Assembly: GCA_041859095.1 (NCBI GenBank)
Contig: JBHEKY010000033.1
Span: forward strand, 1 to 52,126
Direction of reading: 5' to 3'
From: UBA1422 sp041859095
Lineage (GTDB): Bacteria; Bacillota; Clostridia; Peptostreptococcales; Anaerovoracaceae
Length of the DNA: 52,126 bases
A model generated the notes under the pieces. That model searched no databases. It was not told the DNA's origin and saw only the letters and a program-made list of their open reading frames with translations. Below are positions 39,343 through 48,543 of this stretch, one piece after another. How positions within the stretch are numbered: the first letter of the stretch is position 1; the number at the start of each line of letters is the position of its first letter. The translations under genes and the position numbers were made by a program.

Positions 39343-40467
39343 TCAATCAGCGGTTGCCAAGACCATAACTTCTGACTGGTATCCGGTTTTGACCTTATAG
39401 TAGCCGGACAACTCTAAGTCCGTTCCTCTGTCCCCCGTGAACAGCAAAAAAGGTCTGCCGTTTTGTTGAACAAGCTTTGCATCCGTTGCAAGAATCATCA
39501 TATTCTCTTTTCCGATGTATTTCAACACTGCCGGGCTGATTTGTTGATTTCCACGGCCAAGCAAATACCCTTGCCCCCCCGTTGGAGTAAGGATTAGCTT
39601 GGTCTTTCCGGTTTCCACCAAGGCAAGCAGTTCTTTTTCACTACAGTCCCGCCCGATCATTTTCCGATTCTTTACCACGTCAATACCCATCAGGGTGCCT
39701 TCGATCCCTAGGGTTGCCAGCACTGCTTTGGTTGTAGTTCCGGGACCGATTACATAAATCACGCCCTCTTCCATATGATCTATCACGTCCAGGGCAATGG
39801 CCCCTTGGGCTTCGGCGTCAGTTAGGGGTGTGGGGGCTTTTTTGTTTTGCAAGTAAGTCTTCTTGTAAGGAACATTTAAATATCCAAACAGAGACGTATG
39901 CATCTGCCCTCTTCGGAGGGCTGCTTCATCCAGGTCCACTACCTCTTCCAGATGAAGGGTGGATTTGCTGTCGAGAAAATATTCCATGGCCAGTTGACCG
40001 GCTTTTTTGGGGTTGTTGGCATATACCGGGGAATGGATTTTGACCCCTGCCGGAATGCCCAGCGCAGGAACTCTGGTTTCGATTGCTGTAAAGATATTTC
40101 GCGCTGTGCCGTCTCCGCCGGCAAACAAAATCAGCTCCACGTTGGCCATTTCCATTGCTCTCGCTGCGCCGATGGTGTCTGCCGCATCGGTTTGGCGAGT
40201 GCTGCTTTCGTAAACCACTTCATGGGCAAGTCCCAGGGCAATGCATTGGTTTTGCCCCATATCCCCTGAGGCGCAAAGCACCGTAAGCGTTCCGCCAAGG
40301 GGCAGAAGTTCCCGCAATGCCTGCAAAGCAAGAGAAGGGGCATCCTCAGTTGCCCCTTTTCGTATCGCCTCCGCTAATATTTCTATGCCGTCGGTGCCTT
40401 TCAGACCAACCCGTCCGCCCATTCCGGCGATTGGATTGACAATCAAGCCCAATTTCATTGAGTTCAT
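39343..40467 (-). CDS. ATP-NAD kinase family (AcoX-like) protein
   Basis: 374 residues behind AGGGACGAA. N-terminal LIVNPIAGMGG and the nucleotide-binding GGDGT at 117-121 place it in the ATP-NAD kinase/AcoX family, a longer relative of NAD kinase found in clusters for ketone and amino-acid breakdown. GPGTTTKAV near 245 is a second conserved site. It begins 21 bases after gcvPB, so it belongs to the glycine-decarboxylase operon. Phosphorylation of NAD is plausible but unproven for this subfamily. Confidence 0.85.
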   Translation of the reverse strand: MNSMKLGLIVNPIAGMGGRVGLKGTDGIEILAEAIRKGATEDAPSLALQALRELLPLGGTLTVLCASGDMGQNQCIALGLAHEVVYESSTRQTDAADTIGAARAMEMANVELILFAGGDGTARNIFTAIETRVPALGIPAGVKIHSPVYANNPKKAGQLAMEYFLDSKSTLHLEEVVDLDEAALRRGQMHTSLFGYLNVPYKKTYLQNKKAPTPLTDAEAQGAIALDVIDHMEEGVIYVIGPGTTTKAVLATLGIEGTLMGIDVVKNRKMIGRDCSEKELLALVETGKTKLILTPTGGQGYLLGRGNQQISPAVLKYIGKENMMILATDAKLVQQNGRPFLLFTGDRGTDLELSGYYKVKTGYQSEVMVLATAD

Positions 40468-40488
40468 TTCGTCCCTATTTTGCTTGCT

Positions 40489-42051
40489 TTACACTGCTTT
40501 GGATTTTTTCAAATACAGCCTCCAGGTGGGGCACCATTCCGCCGGATCATCCAGGCTGGACTCGTCGGTGGTGTGGGTGGTGCTGTTGTGTGGCGCGTTG
40601 TGGATGATTTCTGGGTTGTTGTATGCTTCGTCAAAAATGTGATGCATGGTCGCCACGTATTCGTCGATGTCTGCCTTGGACGGGGTTTCTGTGGGTTCCA
40701 AGGTCAGTGGGTCCGGAATGTAGAACGGATGGTGGCTGGACCAGATGTGCATGCCAAAATCCATGACTCTGCGTGCAATGTCTTCTGAAGAAAACCCGGT
40801 GTCTTCGGTGAGTTTAGCGATAGTATATCTTGCCTGCTCTATCCGCTGGGTTTCCAGCAAATATGGCAAGGTGACCGCCGGATGCTCCAGCATTTTTTTC
40901 ATCAAATAAACGTTGTTAAGGGAAGCCACTTTGGCCACCTCATAAAGCCCCTCTGCACCAAGACTCATCATCCATGCATAAGCACGAAGCACCACCTGGG
41001 GTGTGCCGTGGAAAGATTTTACTTTGCCGATGCTGTTTTTCATGGAATTGTCCAGAGAGTACTTTCCTCCGTCCAAGACCACCAGTGGCTTGGGAAGATA
41101 CTCCCGCAACGCTGCTGTCACGCCGACTGCATCGCATCCCGGTCCCCCACATCCGTGAGGGGTTCCAAAGGATTTATGCAGGTTGAAAAAGCACATATCA
41201 AAGCCCGCATCCTTTGCTTTGGTGATACCGAGGAGTCCATTGGCGTTAGCTTGGTCGTAGCAGTTGAGGCCGCCAGCCTCGCGAACCATTTTGGTGAATT
41301 CTCTCACCCTAGTGTTAAAAATTCCCGTGTCTTCCGGGTTGGCTACAATAAACGCTGCCGTTCTTTCGCTGACGGCTGCACGGAACGCCTCGATGTCAGG
41401 TTGTCCGGATTCGTCCGGCATAATTTTGATAATCTTGTATCCCTTCAGTGCCGGTGCTGCCGCGTCTGACGGATGGGAGTAAATGGTGGTAATGATTTCG
41501 TCCCGCTGGTCTTCTTCCCCTCGGAGACGGTGGTACATCCTGACGATGGAAGCCATGGTCATAGCTGCCTGAGAACCGCCTCCCGGTTGGAAGGTGAAAT
41601 AATCCATGCCGGAAATCTCTCGGAGCATCAGGTCGGACCGGTAGATCACTTCCAGAATACCCTGTACCGTTTCCTCTCTTTGGAGGGGGTGGAGTTCTGT
41701 CATCTTGTGGTTGCCGGCAATGGCCTCATTGACGCTGGGGTTGTATTTCACGGTGCAGGTTCCCTGCCCAATTTCGATGTTTAGGTTGCCACCCATGTTT
41801 TCCTGAGAAAGCCGCAGGTAGTGCATCAGCACACGCTTTTGGTTGATCTCAGGTAGGTTCAATGGCGCTTTCCGTTTCATGTTGGCAGGCAGGCTCGACA
41901 ATCCGTCACCCACAACCGCGGCGATTTCGGCCTCCGCCCTGGGCACCAGAACGCCTCGTTCTCCCTTTTGGCTCAGCTCTAATATGATGGGTTCATTCCA
42001 CCTGGCCTGATGGAAATTTCGTACTTTTGAAGTTCTTACAATTCGTTTCAT
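40489..42051 (-). CDS. gcvPB: Glycine dehydrogenase (decarboxylating) subunit 2
   Basis: 520 residues, slightly long for the family. With GcvPA it forms the P-protein that decarboxylates glycine and loads aminomethyl on lipoyl-GcvH. The PLP lysine is Lys293 in FNLHKSFGTPHG; the glycine-rich PGGGSQAAM segment (156-163) contacts the cofactor. Start supported by AAGGGAAG. Neither gcvT nor gcvH is present in this operon. Confidence 0.95.
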   Translation of the reverse strand: MKRIVRTSKVRNFHQARWNEPIILELSQKGERGVLVPRAEAEIAAVVGDGLSSLPANMKRKAPLNLPEINQKRVLMHYLRLSQENMGGNLNIEIGQGTCTVKYNPSVNEAIAGNHKMTELHPLQREETVQGILEVIYRSDLMLREISGMDYFTFQPGGGSQAAMTMASIVRMYHRLRGEEDQRDEIITTIYSHPSDAAAPALKGYKIIKIMPDESGQPDIEAFRAAVSERTAAFIVANPEDTGIFNTRVREFTKMVREAGGLNCYDQANANGLLGITKAKDAGFDMCFFNLHKSFGTPHGCGGPGCDAVGVTAALREYLPKPLVVLDGGKYSLDNSMKNSIGKVKSFHGTPQVVLRAYAWMMSLGAEGLYEVAKVASLNNVYLMKKMLEHPAVTLPYLLETQRIEQARYTIAKLTEDTGFSSEDIARRVMDFGMHIWSSHHPFYIPDPLTLEPTETPSKADIDEYVATMHHIFDEAYNNPEIIHNAPHNSTTHTTDESSLDDPAEWCPTWRLYLKKSKAV

Positions 42052-42084
42052 TGGTTCTTCCCTTCTGCGATATTTGCATCTCCC

Positions 42085-43488
42085 TTAGGCTTCGATGATT
42101 TCTTTAAGTGTCCGGGCCAGTCGATCCAGGTCCTTTTTCAAATGCACTTCTGTGGTACAATACAGCGCACACTGGCCAAACTCCGGAAATTCCTCGGACA
42201 GGTCTTTGCCGCCGAAGATTCCGTTGGCCAGCAACGCCTGGTTGATTTCTTTCACTGTTTTGCCGGTTTCATTGAAGTCCACCACGAACTCCTTAAACAC
42301 TGGAGAAGAAAGCCTGCTGCCTTTGACGCCAGGCAAGTCGGAAAGGAGTTTGATGGCATAGGCAGACTTTTGCAAAATGTTTTGACCCAATTCTTCCATG
42401 CCTTTGGGTCCCATCAAGCTGAGATACACCCCGGCGGTGATGCCAAGGAGCGCAGTCTGTGTTCCCACATATTCTTTTCCTTTTTCCCGAAGGTTGCCGA
42501 AGGAAGTCCGGTCGTAGGCCACGTCGCCGAAGCCGTATTCCCCTTCCACCTTGGTGGGCACCACGCCAAATAATCGGGAAGGAAATTCCTGAACATACCG
42601 CTCCTCATCCCGTGTGGAAATAAAACCGGACTGGCATCCGCCGTAGTTTATGTGCATGCCCAGGGGCTGTAGTTCGCCACAGATGATGTCCGCGCCATAC
42701 TCTGAAGGAGGTGCGATGACACCCAGGCTGCTTGGATCTACGCCAACGACGCACTCCGCGCCATGATCATGGGCAATCTTGGCGATTTCACTGCCCTGGT
42801 CTTCCAAGAAGCCCAGATAGGATGGATTTTCAAAATAGACCGCTGCGGTTTTATCTGAAATCTTGCTCTTTAAATCCTCCAGGTTCATGCGACCGGTGGC
42901 AGGATCGTAATCCAATAGAATCAGTTCCACGCCCGGGTCGCAGTAGTTTTTCATAATCAGTAGTTTATCCCGGCTGATGGTCCCGACCACCAGTGCTTCG
43001 GGTCTGCCCGTCATACGGGAAGCCATTCGTAGAGAAGTGGCCGCGGCCTGTGGCCAGTCAAAGGTGGGCACATTGACAACGTCCATGTCCAACAATTCCG
43101 CCAGCAAGGATTCATATTCAAACAGCGTCTGAAAACGACCGTGATCGTTGTAAGGTTCTCCTGCATACCCGGTAAGCAGCTCCGCACGTCGGTTAACTTC
43201 ATCGCAAACCGCCGGCACAAAATGCTGCCAGCAACCGGCCCCCAAAAAGTTCAGGGCTTCAGCGGTGGAAGTATTTTTGCTCAGCAACTCATCCACGCCC
43301 CGCTTCAGTTCATATTCTGAACCGTAGGGTTTGGGCATGTTGAGCAGTTCCTTAAGCTTCATGTCTTCCGGAATCTCTCGGTGCAGGTCCTCAAGTGAGG
43401 ATAATCCCAATTCTCGGAGCATTTCCTCTTGAATCTTTGGATCTGAGTTGGGAATGTAGGGATGATTCTTATATCCTTTGATTGCCAT
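42085..43488 (-). CDS. gcvPA: Glycine dehydrogenase (decarboxylating) subunit 1
   Basis: 467 residues behind ATAGGAGG. The non-PLP half of the split P-protein: NSDPKIQEEML near the start, LGAGCWQHFVPAVCDEV (about 84-100) and NYGGCQSGFISTRDEERY are typical. The split PA/PB form is general in Gram-positive bacteria. It is 59 bases after the SDR gene and 33 before gcvPB. Confidence 0.95.
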   Translation of the reverse strand: MAIKGYKNHPYIPNSDPKIQEEMLRELGLSSLEDLHREIPEDMKLKELLNMPKPYGSEYELKRGVDELLSKNTSTAEALNFLGAGCWQHFVPAVCDEVNRRAELLTGYAGEPYNDHGRFQTLFEYESLLAELLDMDVVNVPTFDWPQAAATSLRMASRMTGRPEALVVGTISRDKLLIMKNYCDPGVELILLDYDPATGRMNLEDLKSKISDKTAAVYFENPSYLGFLEDQGSEIAKIAHDHGAECVVGVDPSSLGVIAPPSEYGADIICGELQPLGMHINYGGCQSGFISTRDEERYVQEFPSRLFGVVPTKVEGEYGFGDVAYDRTSFGNLREKGKEYVGTQTALLGITAGVYLSLMGPKGMEELGQNILQKSAYAIKLLSDLPGVKGSRLSSPVFKEFVVDFNETGKTVKEINQALLANGIFGGKDLSEEFPEFGQCALYCTTEVHLKKDLDRLARTLKEIIEA

Positions 43489-43547
43489 GATTTCCTCCTA
43501 TTGTTCTTTTGTCGCCATCATTTTTCAACAGATTTTATATATCGCTA

Positions 43548-44321
43548 TTAGGCGATTCCGCCTCCGTCCACCACAATGGCAGCACCTGTAACCCAGCCAG
43601 CCAGATCGCTGCAGAGGAAGAGTACCACTTTGGCGATATCAGCGGGTTCGCCCAGCCGTTCCAGAGGTCTACCTTTTGCGGAATCCACCAGGAACTGGTC
43701 AATCTTTTCCCCCAGTTGTCTACCTTCTTCCCGTAGCAGCGCAGTATCCGTATCTCCCGGGTTTACTGAGTTAACTCGGATGTTGTCCGGGCCGTGATCA
43801 ATGGCCATGGCACGTGTCAGATTGACTATGCCTCCTTTGACGGCGCAATAAGCCGCGGCTTTGTCTCCGCCCTTTAGCCCCCAGCCGGAGCCGGTGTTGA
43901 CGATGCTGCCACCGCCCTCTCTTGCCATGACGGGCACCGTATATTTTGACAGCAAGAAGGTTCCCTTCAAGCCTACGTCCAAAACAAAATCCCACTCTTC
44001 TTCCGTCAGGTCCGCAACTGTCTTTCGAACAGTTACTCCAGCGTTGTTGAACAGGATATCGATTTTTCCATAGGTTTTGTCCACCCATGTAATGGTATCT
44101 TTGCATGCCTGATTGCTGGTAACGTCGCACTGACAAAATGTCACGTCCAGCCCAGATTCCTGCAATCCTTTTGCCGCCGCATTCCCCTTCTCAAGGTTGT
44201 TATCCAAAAGCACGACGCTTGCGCCACACTCCGCCATGAGTTTTCCCGTGGCAAGACCAATGCCCCCGGCGCCTCCGGAGATTACTGCTACTTTGCCCTG
44301 CAAATCCAGTGGGTTGTACAT
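43548..44321 (-). CDS. Short-chain dehydrogenase/reductase
   Basis: 257 residues behind ACAGGAGG. Classical SDR: GGAGGIG at 16-22, NNAG at 92-95, catalytic Ser145, Tyr158 and Lys162. Asp40 at the end of beta-2 (LLDNN) argues for NAD rather than NADP. It leads the SDR-gcvPA-gcvPB-kinase run; a direct link to glycine metabolism is not obvious, and the substrate could be a sugar or hydroxy acid. Confidence 0.92.
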   Translation of the reverse strand: MYNPLDLQGKVAVISGGAGGIGLATGKLMAECGASVVLLDNNLEKGNAAAKGLQESGLDVTFCQCDVTSNQACKDTITWVDKTYGKIDILFNNAGVTVRKTVADLTEEEWDFVLDVGLKGTFLLSKYTVPVMAREGGGSIVNTGSGWGLKGGDKAAAYCAVKGGIVNLTRAMAIDHGPDNIRVNSVNPGDTDTALLREEGRQLGEKIDQFLVDSAKGRPLERLGEPADIAKVVLFLCSDLAGWVTGAAIVVDGGGIA

Positions 44322-44658
44322 GATAGATTCCTCCTGTCATCGATTGCTTTTTTATCAGCGTAGGCTGTGTTTGCACAGCCCTATTTGTTCTGGTTTTCCT
44401 ACCTTTGATGATACTATCGGTACCGACGAATGGCAAGATGAATCGGACAAGAATATTTTGTATGAATTCCAAATTTGTCAGTCTAAAATGTGACTTCTTT
44501 ACATTTTAATATTAAGCGGCTTGGGGTGCCTATGGTTTACTGATAAGAAAAGCAAAACAAACAATCTTGACAAAAAGTGATATGATACTTTGCCAAACTA
44601 TGCGCATCTTTATGCTCGTAAAATACATATATGGTTTTTTTGAGCATTATATTGAGCA
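44322..44658. other. Intergenic region between SDR and hipA
   Basis: 337 bases without a convincing gene. It contains a perfect hairpin in the SDR leader, GGCTGTG-TTTG-CACAGCC at 44363-44380; an isolated TTGACA at 44567-44572 on the plus strand without a properly spaced -10; and a tandem repeat of TTGAGCATTAT near 44640-44662 at the hipA 3' end. No glycine riboswitch core is visible. Likely the boundary of the hipBA insertion. Confidence 0.5.
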
Positions 44659-45951
44659 TTATTGTGACTGCTTTTTCATTTCTTTTTGAATCAGGCTGAT
44701 TGTTTGTTCTCGAATCCCAATAGAACTCGCTATGTCCTTCCACTGTTTTACTGCCGTGGTAATGTCATCAATAATTTTTTTACACTTAGGAGATTTCATG
44801 TCCATTTTTTTGCCGCACTCAATCAGGTCTTCAGTGGAAATGTTTGACATTTTGCCGTTTATGGTCATTTGATGTGCTTTCAGCCATCGGTTTTCTGGAT
44901 TACTTGAAAATGTGACATCATATGCTGGCGATAAGGACCAAACCCCTTCTCTGTTCATTAAAAATGAGAGGTTCTTTACATGGTCATCCTGATTGACTGC
45001 AAGTACATTGAAAACCATTCTTCTATACAATTGTTCAATATCGCTACTGGGTAGTCCCAGTCGCCTAGCGATTAATGCTGCAATTTCATAGCTGCATAAA
45101 CCAGGCTCATTATAATCAATATGCAATAATGCACCTAATGACTGCATATGCAATTTGTCTCCATTTACTCTGTCAAATCGCTTTGTCATAAAATGGTTAT
45201 GCACACCTTCTGATAATATCCTGCACTCATTCATTTTGAGACCTGATAGCAATGCCATTTTGTAATACGCATACTCAATTAGTGTGTATTCCGGAACGTC
45301 TTGGAGATTGTAATCTCCGTTTTTTGTGACTCCATCAAATTTCACTAACCAATAATCAAAATTCTTATCTAAGCCTACCTGCCCTGAGCGGATTTCCCCT
45401 GATTTTTCATTGTAAGCAATGACAGCTTTTGCTCGAGCGCCTCCGGCTGATGTCCCGAGTTGCAAGAGTTGAGCATACGTAACTTCACTTTCTGCCGATA
45501 AAACAACATCCATCTTTTCCTCTAATATAGCTGAAGCAAAATCGGATATTCTTTGGAGGCTGATTTGCTCATCAATATCAGTTTGGTTGTTAATCGCAGG
45601 TTCGTATTCCAGTGCACCTATTCCGCGTTTACCCGTATAGCACAATCGTTCAACGACATTAAAAGAGGTAGGCGATCTACCTTCCGAAGCAAGCCAATGA
45701 TTAATAACGGCATTACCAAAATTATCTGGTAATGAATCTGACATTAGACCCGGGACACCTTTAAAAGATGTTTTTGCTAATTCGGGAAATTCGTATACTC
45801 TGCTTGATAAGGGCATCATGATTGGAGCGACATTGATGCTATGACTAAGAAAGTCTTTCTCATACTCAAACGATACACACCCTTTATTCTCGTTTAAGTG
45901 AAAAATCCCTACTGGTGTTCCCCAGAGTTTTACTTTTGCGGTTGTTGTCAT
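44659..45951 (-). CDS. hipA: HipA-type serine/threonine kinase toxin
   Basis: 430 residues. In the type II hipBA system HipA phosphorylates glutamyl-tRNA synthetase and induces dormancy. An N-terminal beta domain (about 5-110, with GLMSDSLPDNFG), then the kinase with the Gly-rich TSAGGARAKA loop (168-176), catalytic QDDHVKN (321-327) and metal-binding SPAYD (341-345). All catalytic residues are present. The start overlaps the hipB stop by four bases. The gene is visibly more AT-rich than its neighbours. Confidence 0.93.
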   Translation of the reverse strand: MTTTAKVKLWGTPVGIFHLNENKGCVSFEYEKDFLSHSINVAPIMMPLSSRVYEFPELAKTSFKGVPGLMSDSLPDNFGNAVINHWLASEGRSPTSFNVVERLCYTGKRGIGALEYEPAINNQTDIDEQISLQRISDFASAILEEKMDVVLSAESEVTYAQLLQLGTSAGGARAKAVIAYNEKSGEIRSGQVGLDKNFDYWLVKFDGVTKNGDYNLQDVPEYTLIEYAYYKMALLSGLKMNECRILSEGVHNHFMTKRFDRVNGDKLHMQSLGALLHIDYNEPGLCSYEIAALIARRLGLPSSDIEQLYRRMVFNVLAVNQDDHVKNLSFLMNREGVWSLSPAYDVTFSSNPENRWLKAHQMTINGKMSNISTEDLIECGKKMDMKSPKCKKIIDDITTAVKQWKDIASSIGIREQTISLIQKEMKKQSQ

Positions 45952-46298
45952 TTTGATTCATCCCCCCATTTAATGGGTTTTTTCGAGGTTATTAGCTTGT
46001 TTTTACTTACTCGTTTTCTATGTGTTGTCGCTGATTTCTCTTTCAAGTAATAAGAAGGCCTCTCTGTTGGATCTGGTATGAGTAGGTCAAGATTTGAATC
46101 TAAGCCAAGAGCCATCAGCACTTTTATTAATGTGCTGAGTTGAACTTCCTCTCCATTTTCCAGGTTCGATATACTTCTCCTAGTAATGCCTGCTTTTTCG
46201 GCTAGGTCTTGTTGGGATAGCGGATAGTCAATTCTGTATGCTTTAAGTCTTGATGCTATCTCCGCTATCGCAGCCATCGAAGACAAATATTTGCCCAT
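45948..46298 (-). CDS. hipB: HipB-type antitoxin, helix-turn-helix
   Basis: 116 residues behind TGAGGGAATATA. An HTH_3/Cro-type domain (about 15-70, SQQDLAEKAGITRRSISNLENG) with a basic C-terminal tail of about 45 residues that could reach toward HipA. It should repress its own promoter and neutralise HipA. It precedes and overlaps hipA, the standard order. AT-rich, consistent with acquisition together with hipA. Confidence 0.9.
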   Translation of the reverse strand: MGKYLSSMAAIAEIASRLKAYRIDYPLSQQDLAEKAGITRRSISNLENGEEVQLSTLIKVLMALGLDSNLDLLIPDPTERPSYYLKEKSATTHRKRVSKNKLITSKKPIKWGDESK

Positions 46299-46337
46299 TA
46301 TATTCCCTCATTTCATTCAGAAGTATTTTACAAACCT

Positions 46338-46366
46338 ATTATATCTTAAAGCATTTTAAAGTGCAA
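46338..46366 (-). promoter_or_regulatory. hipBA promoter with candidate operator
   Basis: TTGCAC, 17 bases, a perfect TATAAT on the minus strand. The spacer carries CTTTAA-AATGC-TTTAAG, an imperfect inverted repeat in the right place for a HipB operator. Confidence 0.65.
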
Positions 46367-46485
46367 TATGTTTCTCATTACTCCTTATTATTATATTTAA
46401 TGTGTATTTTATTACTCATTGTATCCACTCTCAACCCTTGCTGTGGGTATCCTTGCGACTCAGGCAGCCTTCCATGAAATCACAA

Positions 46486-46530
46486 TATAAAATGACCATG
46501 ATGATTTTAATCATCATGGTCATTTTCTTT
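46486..46530 (-). terminator. Terminator of the hut operon
   Basis: A long AT-rich hairpin, AAAATGACCATGATGATT against its complement with a three-base loop, flanked by T's on the minus strand. It lies about 85 bases after the tocopherol-cyclase-like gene and separates it from hipBA. The rest of 46367-46612 shows nothing else recognisable. Confidence 0.8.
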
Positions 46531-46612
46531 GCTCTTATCAATATTATTTTTCAATTGCCCCTCTGAACTGAACCCGATGGATTCGTATTCAGGACATACC
46601 CTTCAGCACAAA

Positions 46613-47593
46613 TCAACTCAGCCATTTCTCCATCCCCTCTGAAATTTCAACGCCGGTCTGTGTCCCAGTTCCCTGGTAAATCACTTCACCATTTTTCTTG
46701 GTCAGTGAAACATGAACCACCCCGGAGATGCTCTCCCTGATGATGTCAGTCATTAATCCATTTTTAGGGGCCTTCAGCATACCGCCTGCGCCATTTTCAA
46801 CTTGAATGGATAAAATGTTGTGCCGATCTGAAAGCTGTATGGTAAGTTTTCCGTCGATGTTTTTCAGTTGATCAATTTTCGCCCGGGTATAGGTGCCAAA
46901 TCGATAAAGCTTATCGCCGATTCGCAGGAAGGAAATCAACCCCATAAAGGATTTGCCTAACCAGGGGATATTGGCGTAGGAGAACATCAACGATATGTTT
47001 TTCTCTGGGAAATGGTTGGACTGTAGCCAAATCCAGGCGCTGGGAAATGAGGTGCCCCAGTCTTTTTCGATGTATCCGTATCCGCCATTATAGCAGTACT
47101 CCACCTGATTGAAGGTCAGGCAGCCCTGGACTTCATGGTGAATGTTGACGATGCCATGGTAACATTCCATATGTGGAATAAATGTGAAGGGTCCCATAAT
47201 CCCCGGATTCGTCAATGTTTGTGGGAAGGGCACAATATTTTCAAAGGTTAAGTTGCCTTTGAAGCTTCCTTCTTCGTTTTGGATGTTTAGATGCAGTTCA
47301 GTCCTGGAAAAATAGTTTTCTCCGATGCGAACCTCGAAGTTCTTGTTATCTGCATGGAAATCCGACAAGGGAAACCGGAAATAATGGACTTTGCCATGGG
47401 CCACATCCATTATTTGAATAAAGGCGTGGGCATCCCGGCTATCCTTCTGATAGGATACCCCTGGAATAATCGCCAATGGGGCCTTCTGATCTAGATCGAT
47501 GCATTTGAAGTACCAACCCTCAAAGTAGTCGGTATGATTCTTGTGTTTGCCTTGAAAAATTTCAGGATGAAAAATTCGTCGAAGTCGATACAT
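46613..47593 (-). CDS. Tocopherol-cyclase-like protein
   Basis: 326 residues behind AGAAGGAG. The YFEGWYFKC start (about 23-31), GYGYIEKDWGTSFPSAWIW (172-190) and IPWLGKSFMGLI segments match the tocopherol-cyclase-like family (lipocalin-like double barrel). No tocopherol is expected in an anaerobic Gram-positive, so the activity must be different and is unknown. It is 37 bases after ftcD and ends the histidine-utilisation operon. No signal peptide. Confidence 0.8.
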   Translation of the reverse strand: MYRLRRIFHPEIFQGKHKNHTDYFEGWYFKCIDLDQKAPLAIIPGVSYQKDSRDAHAFIQIMDVAHGKVHYFRFPLSDFHADNKNFEVRIGENYFSRTELHLNIQNEEGSFKGNLTFENIVPFPQTLTNPGIMGPFTFIPHMECYHGIVNIHHEVQGCLTFNQVEYCYNGGYGYIEKDWGTSFPSAWIWLQSNHFPEKNISLMFSYANIPWLGKSFMGLISFLRIGDKLYRFGTYTRAKIDQLKNIDGKLTIQLSDRHNILSIQVENGAGGMLKAPKNGLMTDIIRESISGVVHVSLTKKNGEVIYQGTGTQTGVEISEGMEKWLS

Positions 47594-47630
47594 TTTGTTC
47601 TCCTTCTGGTTGATTGCATTGTAACCTCAT

Positions 47631-48527
47631 TTACAGCAGGTGGTTTTCAATGACCTGTACTGCCGGGTCGAACTCCTCAATCTGTAGATAATATTCAGCA
47701 GCATCCAGTAGCGCCTGCATGGGGGCAAGGCCGATCAGCTCAGTGCCTATGATAGACACGCCATATCTTGCAGCTTCGTTTCGCACCAATTCGGTGACTC
47801 TATGGAGTGGGGTGACGGTAAAGTCAGTCATATTAATGGAAACCTGGGCGATGTTCCGCTCTTCCAGCATGACACCCATGGCTTTGACACACTTCAGACC
47901 GCCACCGGCTTCCCGGATGATTTTGCTGATTTTCGTTGCGATTTCCAAATTGCTGGTACCCAGATTGATGTTGTATGCCACAAGGGGTGGTCTGGCGGAA
48001 ACGGCCACTGCACCACCGGTGGGATGGATTCTTTGACCGCCAAAGTCGGGAATCCAGTCCGGATCTTTGACTTTTTCAGCCATGCCTTCAAACTGTCCCT
48101 TTCGTACCTGCGCCAAGTTAGTCCGGTGTGGTGCTGATGCTGATTTTTCGTACAAGAAAACCGGCAGGTCCGCTTCTTTGGCGATGCGTGCCCCAACCCG
48201 CTTGGAAAGTTCAATACATTCTTCCATGGTTGCTTCTTTGATGGGCACAAACGGCATGACATCAACGCAGCCCATTCTGGGATGCTCCCCACTATGTTTG
48301 GTCAGGTCGATTAACTCAACCGCTTTTTTGGCCAATTTCACGCTGGCTTCCTCGCAACCTTCCAAGCTACCCATGTAGGTGATGACTGTCCGGTTATGAC
48401 TGGGATCAGAAGTATATTGCAGCAATGTGCAACCTGGGGTCTGGCGAATCTGATCGACACAGGCCTCGATAATTTCCTGGTTTTTTCCCTCGCTGATATT
48501 GGGAATACTTTCAATAATCTTTGCCAT
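47631..48527 (-). CDS. ftcD: Glutamate formimidoyltransferase
   Basis: 298 residues, the stand-alone transferase without the cyclodeaminase domain fused in animals. It moves the formimino group from N-formimino-glutamate to tetrahydrofolate, releasing glutamate. ESIPNISEGKN at the start, HSGEHPRMGCVDVMPF (about 78-93) and the C-terminal IGLAPMQALLDAAEYYLQ are typical. It is 16 bases after fchA, whose product acts next. Confidence 0.96.
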   Translation of the reverse strand: MAKIIESIPNISEGKNQEIIEACVDQIRQTPGCTLLQYTSDPSHNRTVITYMGSLEGCEEASVKLAKKAVELIDLTKHSGEHPRMGCVDVMPFVPIKEATMEECIELSKRVGARIAKEADLPVFLYEKSASAPHRTNLAQVRKGQFEGMAEKVKDPDWIPDFGGQRIHPTGGAVAVSARPPLVAYNINLGTSNLEIATKISKIIREAGGGLKCVKAMGVMLEERNIAQVSINMTDFTVTPLHRVTELVRNEAARYGVSIIGTELIGLAPMQALLDAAEYYLQIEEFDPAVQVIENHLL

Positions 48528-48543
48528 TTCTTTCCTCCGATGA

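Noticed and set aside
40882..42573. Long plus-strand frames (195 and 143 codons) opposite gcvPA and gcvPB
   Set aside because: Shadows created by codon bias of the gcvP genes; no start signals or domains.
44322..44566. Glycine riboswitch ahead of the SDR-gcv operon
   Set aside because: I looked for the paired GGAGAG-type aptamer cores and found none; only a 7-bp hairpin is present.
44567..44586. TTGACA followed by TATGAT as a plus-strand promoter
   Set aside because: The spacer is only eight bases and no gene follows on that strand.
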